DNA of 64,000 bases from Parasponia andersonii (lineage: Eukaryota > Streptophyta > Magnoliopsida > Rosales > Cannabaceae). The translations under genes were made by a program, and so were the position numbers. The notes under the pieces are model-generated. The model saw nothing but the letters and a program-made list of their open reading frames with translations. It ran no database searches and was not told where the DNA came from. The DNA lies in the NCBI GenBank assembly GCA_002914805.1, contig JXTB01000480.1, positions 267,422 to 331,421 of the forward strand, in the 5' to 3' direction. This document shows, one piece after another, positions 57,924-64,000 of the stretch. Position 1 is the first letter of the stretch. Every line of letters begins with the position of its first letter.

Positions 57924-58989
57924 TGTGTGTTATGGGTTATTGTTTAGACCAACTATACGGTAAATAATCGAGGGAATGCATTAAAGTGGATTTTAGTTCC
58001 AACGGTTTTTGGTACATATATGTGTAAACGTAATTATTTTATATATCTACTGTGTTAAAAATTGATGGCAGTGGTTGCCATCAAACTCCTGATTAGGAAT
58101 TAACTATGTCAATCAAGCAAATTAGCAAACTAAGTTAATTAGCATCCTTTTAGTCTATTATTGGCCACCAGAGATTTTCAATCGAAATTTAGTTGGGGCA
58201 TGACTTAATTAAGAGCAAAAATATTTTGAAATAAAATAATAGCACAAAAATGTAGTGTTATAATTCATATTACTATATTATAATTTTTCCCAATAGATTT
58301 TCATACTTTGAAAACGTGGTATAACAACCTTATTATCAATATTATCTAATGCATCTCTTTCAATATATGCGGTTAAACTATTGTTCGTCAATTGATCTCT
58401 AACTCTATTATGCAATGAAATCTTTATATTATTTAAGATAATATTCAAATATATAATTAAGATGCTAGGAAAAAAAACTAAATTAGTAACTTAGCTACTA
58501 TCTATAACTAATGGAATTTTTTTTTTAAAAAAAGAACAAAATTAAATATAAAACTAATGGAATTTTTTTTAAAAAAAAGAACAAAATTAAATATAAACTA
58601 AGTGATATAATCTATTTATCTTATATATAACAAAAATATTTTTTTTAAACGTTACATACCTAACAAGTTATAAAAAGTTACAAATAGGGTCTTAATTTTA
58701 TTGTTCATATTTCAAATTGGTTGACTTTGAAAACCTAATTTTTGATAATCATATTTTCAATTTAATCTAATAAAACAAATTCCAAATCTGTTTAATAAGA
58801 TGAAAAATAAAGAGAGAAAAAAAAGTTGTGCAATACCTAAATCTCAATAGTTTGTGGTCCTATCATAATCAAGTACTTATCTTCCTTTTGCTCGTTGCCA
58901 ACTATTATTCTCATGTTATATTTCTTCTTACTCTTTGTTTTGGGACTCCTTTTTTTTAATTATTTTTTTATTTTTCACTAATATTACTT
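57924..58989. other. AT-rich spacer
   Basis: No coding frame. It contains the 46-bp tandem duplication listed separately. Confidence 0.5.
58507..58598 (+). repeat. 46-bp tandem duplication
   Basis: ACTAATGGAATTTTTTTT.. AACAAAATTAAATATAA occurs twice head to tail. Confidence 0.9.
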
Positions 58990-59220
58990 TCATGTGATAT
59001 TCTATACATGAACGATTGTAAATATTTTTTTTTAACCATTAGATTGTCATCTAATAGTAATTTAATAATTATAATGAATTGCAGAAAAATATATGTATTA
59101 TTAATGTTATTTCTCTTTCTTAATTTTTATTATAAAACAATATACATAATAAATTTTTATTAGATAAAATAATACTTATGTACAAGTTTAAAAAAAAAAT
59201 TACATACTTGATAGGTGCCC
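58990..59220 (-). mobile_element. MITE family M, copy 4, left end decayed
   Basis: Same interior as copy 2 (TTAACCATTAGATTGTCATC-like, TAATGTTATTTCTCTTTCTT) and the same right end GGTGCCC followed by (TA)n. The left terminal repeat is not recognisable. Confidence 0.65.
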
Positions 59221-59799
59221 ATATATATGTATTAAACTTACAAAATTCAATTATATATAACGTACATACATACGTAAAATTTGTTCTTGGCAAAAGTCCA
59301 GTGGGGGCCAGTTGCCCCTACTGGCCACTATAGGTATAGGGCTCTGTCCTTGACCCTAGTATTCCATTTTTATGTTCACCCAAAAATTAAACTTTCAACG
59401 AAAGAGTTCTCTTTCTCCGTTTTTGTTTTACATTTCATTCATAGCCATTGACAAATGACGAATAGTTAATTTATGAGTCCAATTTATTGTGTAACTGTTA
59501 GTATTACAATGTTAGTGACTGGTAGTTACTATATTTATGAATTTTAAAAGAACAAGTATCGATCACTAATATAGTACTAGTCGGTCATAGATATTGTGAT
59601 TTGTGATACTCATAGAAAGTAATTATGGGAAATACCTTTGGAAAAGTCATTTTACCCCCAAAATACTATTGATCAGGTCGATTGTCCTTTGCATTTTGGT
59701 TCGTAAGTTACAAAGAGAGCTAGTCCAAACATTCTTCTTTCGGCCTAAAGAATTTTGCAACAGAATGTAAGCAACAATATATCATATACTAATCCACAT
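59221..59799. other. Spacer before the Tat element
   Basis: No gene or repeat recognised. Confidence 0.45.
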
Positions 59800-60410
59800 T
59801 GTTGTGCGGTCTAAAATCCTATGTCAGGTCGCATGAGTAAGATTAAGTGCGACCTCATCCGAAAGGGTTGAATGCGACCTCCACCGCATAAGTTACGTAC
59901 GACCTCCTCTGAATGGATTATGTGCGACCAGAATGAAAAGGAGACTAGTCTACGCTTCGTCAAACGGGTAACCTACAAGAAAAGGGAAACAAAAGTTTCT
60001 CTTTCAAGTTCGACCAGTTACCCAATTTAAGTGATTGCCCAATTATATTATTACTCAAATTGTATTACCCGATTATGTAGTTATCCATTTTCGCAATTAG
60101 GAACATTGAGTTACCCTCATCTATATAAAGGGAGTTCAATGCTTCGGGAATAGAGGACTTATTCTGATCTGGGGAGATTGAGGAATTCTTGAGAATGTTT
60201 TCTTCTTCCTTTCGGACAACAAATTGTAATTTTGAGTTTTTGTAATTCTCCAGAAAATAGTGAAAAACAGTGGACGTAAGCTCATCTTTTTCGGGGCTGA
60301 ACCACTATAAAATCTTTGCCTCTTTATTTGCTTTGATTAATAACCCTTTTCACATAAGCCACATCTCGTAATTTTTTCTAAATTTATTGTTGACAAAACC
60401 TCCATCAACA
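59800..60410 (+). repeat. 5' LTR of the Tat element
   Basis: It starts TGTTG and ends CAACA, with a TATA box (TATATAAA at 60122-60129) and a presumed primer site from 60411 (ATTGGCACTAGAAGG). The left boundary rests on the terminal match only, as the partner LTR is outside the window. Confidence 0.65.
59849..59929 (+). repeat. 25-bp periodic GCGACC repeat in U3
   Basis: GCGACCTC or a one-base variant starts at 59849, 59874, 59899 and 59924, exactly 25 bp apart, about 200 bp upstream of the TATA box. Confidence 0.9.
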
Positions 60411-60471
60411 ATTGGCACTAGAAGGAGGACTATTCTCGCAAAATAGTTTGTCAAATTTCGTTTTTTTAATA

Positions 60472-62400
60472 ATGGCAAATACTAGAAACACTATCAGAGT
60501 CACCGGAACTAGCCAAAACTAACCCCAAAGCACTGCTACTGCATAGGCAGACCTTGCTTAGGATCAGCCTACCATGACCGCATCAGAAAACCTTGCTCAG
60601 AGACAGGATCGCATGGAGGAGGCACTGGTGAACCTTCAGCAAATCACTAACCAGATCAATGATTCCCTACGACGACTTGCTGAAAGGATGGTGACCTCAC
60701 CACAGCATGAACGTCCCAGAGAACGTCCTGCTCAACTACTTGAGAAAGGAATACAGATCCTAGAGACAAGGAAACGAGACCAGCCAAGAACCCAGCAAGA
60801 GCGTCATGAAGATCGCATCTCCAAAGGAAAAGGCAAAGTCACAAACTTGCCTCCAAAATCTGGTACAGAGAGTTCAAGTACTAACCGTGATCGTGGACAA
60901 CCTTCTTGCAAATCCACTGGTAATCAAGATCGCTTAAACAGCAGTGAATGAAAACGACCATCGAGAAGCATCTTCGAAAGAATCAGCAGAGAGTCGAGAC
61001 AAGATCTTGCAGATCTAAGACAATACTTAGAGTGGCGACGTAGTCATGAACAATCCGTATCGCATCATAATGACCAGAGCTGATCTCGTCGCACTATTTC
61101 GCTGGATTCCTCTCACAGATCGCAGAAGACTCTACCTGGCCAACCCGCCATACATCGAGATAACGATCAAAGGCCGCCCTTGCCACCAGCAAGAGATAAT
61201 GCTCTCCCTCTGAATGTTGATGTTCACAATTTAAGGATCGTATTAGACGCACTTACCAGTTGAGATGATGAGTTTGTTGATGGGTATCGTCAATCGCCAT
61301 TCAGCGAGGAAGTTTGAGCTATTGCCCTACCTACTGGATTCAGACTTCCCACCATAAATACTTTTGATGGGAAAACTGATCCACAGGACCATATGGATCA
61401 CTTCAGTGACCTGATGGAACTCCATCGTGTCAATGATCATGCATGCTGCAGATGTTTTGCTGTAACTCTCTCAGGAGCAGCAAAGAAGTGGTTCCGAGGA
61501 CTCAAATCTAGCTCAATCTTGTCCTGGCAACAACTTCAGATGGCGTTCTTGAGATAGTTCCAAGTTGCAAAGAATTTCACTGTTCCACTTGTTAGCTTGT
61601 CTACAATTCGACAAGGTCCAGAGGAAACTCTACGATCTTATCTCAATCGATTCACCTCAGAGTTAGCAAAGGTCAACAACCCACCTGAAGAGGGAGTTTT
61701 AACTCTCATGATGGCCGGGGTGTGATCAGAAACTAAACTCTGGGAGGAATTACTTGAGCGAGAATGTAGAACTCTAGAAGACTTCTACCGAAGGGTTGGT
61801 CGGCATCTGAGGGTAGAATCTTCACGCGAGAATCTTCAAAAGACGAAAGAAGGAAGGAAAGATACAACTAAAGACGCGATCATAACCAACAATAACGGTA
61901 ATAAGAAAAATAAAATGAGTAATGAATAGTTGACGGAGAATCAGCCTAGACCTAAAAAGCAGGAGATTTTAAGAGCTCCCATGCAGTTTAACAATCACAC
62001 TGAGTTAAACATACCCATAGATCATATCTATACAATCACAAACCAGTAGGAGCGATACCATCAACCGGAACCAATGAAACAGGATAGGGCAAAACACGAC
62101 CCCAACAAGTTCTGCCAGTATTACAATGATATTGGATATGATACCAATAATTGCTATGCCTTGAAGGATGAAATTGAAAGATTGATTAAAGAGGAGCGAC
62201 TGCGGTAGTACACCAGGCAGAACGACGAAAGGCGAGAAGAAAATCAGCAGCGACCTCCAGAAATTCAACGCGAAGTCCGAACTGTCTTTGGAGGACCGCA
62301 TGTTGGCGGAGATTCGAAAATGGCTCAAAACAGGTATGCACGAGAAGCTCGACAATAGCCATTAACTAACGTCATGCATCTTGAGCAGCGACCATGCAAG
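60472..62400 (+). pseudogene. Tat-element gag
   Basis: The ATG at 60472 opens a frame with early stops. From about 61320 the Retrotrans_gag core is readable (F-D-G-K-T-D-P-Q-D-H, A-A-K-K-W-F, R-Q-G-P-E-E-T-L-R-S-Y). A zinc-finger-like C-Q-Y-Y..D-T-N-N-C-Y lies near 62110-62160. Many stops are CAG/CAA/CGA to TAG/TAA/TGA type. Confidence 0.8.
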
Positions 62401-62418
62401 CTTTAATGAGTACCAGAC

Positions 62419-62958
62419 ATGGATATTACCTTCATAGAACAGGACGCAAGGGAAGTCCATTATCCGCATAATGATGCATTGGTCATAAAAATTAATTGTG
62501 GAAGCACACAGTTATGGCGAGTATTGGTTGATAACGGGAGTGCTATGGATATCCTGTACTACGATGTCTTTAAGAAGATAGGGCTGAATGAGAGCGACTT
62601 GAAGCCTACCGTCACTCCACTCTATGGTTTCACTGGTGACAGCCTGATGCCTATGGGCATGATTGAATTAATGGTCAACGTTGGAACCTATCCTAGGGTT
62701 TCAACGATAATGACCCAATTTTTGGTAGTAAATTGCCCATCCGTATTCAATGTTGTGATGGGAAGACCGACATTGAGGGAACTTCGAGCCGTCACTTCAA
62801 TCTACCATCTCACTATAAAATTCCCAACCCAATACGGGGTAGGCAAGGTGCGAGGAAACCAATATGATGCGTGGACTTATTATAAAAACTCGTTGAAACT
62901 CGCAGCAAAGGATGCGATGCCTCGCACAATGATGGTCCAGTTGCCAGAGGAAGCGTAA
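62419..62958 (+). pseudogene. Tat-element protease region
   Basis: Open for 179 codons. The active site is D-N-G-S, as is usual for this clade, and is followed by V-V-M-G-R-P-T-L-R-E-L. The frame ends shortly before a Val/Ser/Lys-rich repetitive stretch of about 62955-63060. Confidence 0.82.
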
Positions 62959-63164
62959 GTTGAAGCATCGAGCAAAGCATCAGTCGAAGCTTTAGTTGAA
63001 TCGTCAGACAAAGCGTCAGTCAAACTGTCAGTTAAAGCGTCAATCGACACGACCAGCGAAGACTTCGATCCTTGAGAAATAGACGAAGTGGTCAGAACTG
63101 GACCCATTGAAAATCTGGAGGATTTATCATTCGACATGTCTTCCAAGACTTTAAAGATTGGAAC

Positions 63165-64000
63165 AAAGATTTGAGAGCCAGTGGAGCTTCGTTGGTCGCT
63201 TTTCAGAAATCTAACTTGGATGTCTTCGCATGGCAACATTCGAACATGGTAGGGATCGATTCGAAGATCATATACCACCATCTTAACATAGACTCGACAA
63301 AGAAGTCTGTACGGCAAAAAAGAAGAGCTATGAATCCAGAGCGCTACGTCGCATTAAAAGAAGAGGTGGAGAAGCTGCTCGAAATTGGATTTATAAGGGA
63401 ATCTTTTTACCCTAACTGGCTTGCAAACTCGGTTTTGGTGAAAAAATCCAATGGGAAGTGGAGAACGTGTATCGATTTCACTGATCTCAACAAAGCAAGC
63501 CCGAAGGACAGCTTCCCCCTTCCGAGAATCGATCAGCTTTTAGATGCGACATCGGGGCATGAACTCTTAAGTTTCATGGACGCGTATTCTAGATACAATC
63601 AAATCCCCATGTACGAGCTAGATGAGGAGCATACCTCGTTCATCACTGATCGAGGATTATACTGCTATAAAAAGATGCCCTTCGGACTTGTCAACGCAGG
63701 AGCGACCTACCAGCGTCTTGTCAATATGATGTTTGTAAAACAAATTGGCAAGACAATGGAGGTATATGTCGACGACATGTTGATGAAGTCAGAGAAAGCT
63801 GAAGATCACATCAAGCACCTTGATGAGATGTTCAAAATTCTTCGGAAATATCAAATGAAGCTGAATCCCCAGAAGTGTGCATTCGAGGTAGGATCTGGAA
63901 AATTTCTGGGTTTTATGATCAATCAGCGAGGTATTGAAGCAAACTCTCAGAAGATACAAGCATTGATTGATATGAAATCTCCTCGTAAACCCAAGGATGT
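63165..64000 (+). CDS. Tat-element reverse transcriptase (open to window edge)
   Basis: An uninterrupted frame of about 278 codons begins N-L-D-V-F-A-W (connector). It then shows K-S-N-G-K-W-R-T-C-I-D-F, N-K-A-S-P-K-D, F-P-L-P-R-I-D-Q-L, M-P-F-G-L-V-N-A-G-A-T-Y, the catalytic VYVDDMLMKS and F-L-G-F-M. A frameshift near 63170-63180 separates it from the upstream protease-side frame. The substrate in a living element is its own RNA template during replication in the cytoplasm. Confidence 0.85.

Larger units (their letters stand above)
59800..64000 (+). mobile_element. Tat-clade Gypsy retrotransposon, continues beyond the window
   Basis: The 5' LTR (59800-60410) is followed by gag (from 60472), protease and reverse transcriptase. 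The protease signature V-L-V-D-N-G-S-A-M-D-I-L and the RT phrases D-A-T-S-G-H-E-L-L-S-F-M-D-A and VYVDDML fit the Tat/Retand lineage. Gag has many stops; the RT frame is still open to the window edge. Confidence 0.87.

Noticed and set aside
62005-63317. Minus-strand frames of 116 and 145 codons
   Set aside because: Antisense shadows of Tat gag and protease; the Ser/Asp/Ala-rich one mirrors a repetitive plus-strand stretch.
1-64000. CRISPR-like arrays, bacterial operon features, rRNA
   Set aside because: The tandem repeats seen are short, lack unique spacers, and the window is plant nuclear DNA; no rRNA sequence is recognised.

Overview
The window is plant nuclear DNA, almost certainly from a eudicot. 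It is AT-rich, its genes carry GT-AG introns, and it holds a cluster of plant-specific LRK10L-type receptor-like kinases (cysteine-rich GUB_WAK / WAK_assoc_C ectodomain, membrane segment, kinase). Plant Copia and Gypsy LTR retrotransposons fill much of the rest. The species cannot be named from the sequence. Two N gaps (5893-6008 and 50919-51811) and a single N near 56233 mark it as a draft assembly.

Receptor cluster. Six members or relics are visible: (1) an orphan ectodomain exon at 1-572 (+), cut by the window edge; (2) an orphan ectodomain exon at 6009-6541 (+), beside a gap; (3) a full-looking LRK10L1-type gene at 14759-17662 (+) with an RD kinase; (4) an LRK10L2-type gene at 20490-30902 (-) with a non-RD kinase. 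Its three exons join in frame into a predicted 667-residue protein although intron 1 holds a 7.6-kb Copia element with a chromovirus nested inside it; (5) a kinase-tail relic at 43603-43880 (-); (6) an LRK10L2-type pseudogene at 44271-46994 (-) with a one-base insertion and an in-frame TGA. Exon 1 of (2) and (4) are near-identical inverted copies. In members 1, 2, 4 and 6 the ectodomain exon ends in phase 1. The only other clear host gene is an intact LEA_2/NHL-type membrane protein at 47966-48568 (-).

Mobile elements. Copia-B is at 6862-11640 (-, flanked by AATAT). Copia-A is at 22131-29756 (+, flanked by GAGGT) and contains a 5'-truncated chromovirus at 25077-28070 (-). Copia-C is at 34533-39659 (+). 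A Tekay/Del-like chromovirus lies at 50501-57923 (-). A Tat-clade Gypsy element starts at 59800 (+) and runs off the right edge; its reverse transcriptase frame is still open. All the others are visibly decayed. There are also two long foldback elements (1959-2997 and 18252-19629), a MITE family with four copies, a separate short MITE (1251-1490), one or two tRNA-like SINE candidates and several short tandem repeats.

How it fits together. The window looks like a birth-and-death cluster of putative immune receptor kinases: tandem and inverted duplications, ectodomain exons without kinases, and truncated or nonsense copies, with transposons inserted between and inside the genes. I did not find an unknown type of system. 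The observations most worth following are the transposon-laden but coding-intact receptor gene, the interchangeable phase-1 ectodomain exons, and a strict 25-bp repeat in the U3 of the Tat element.
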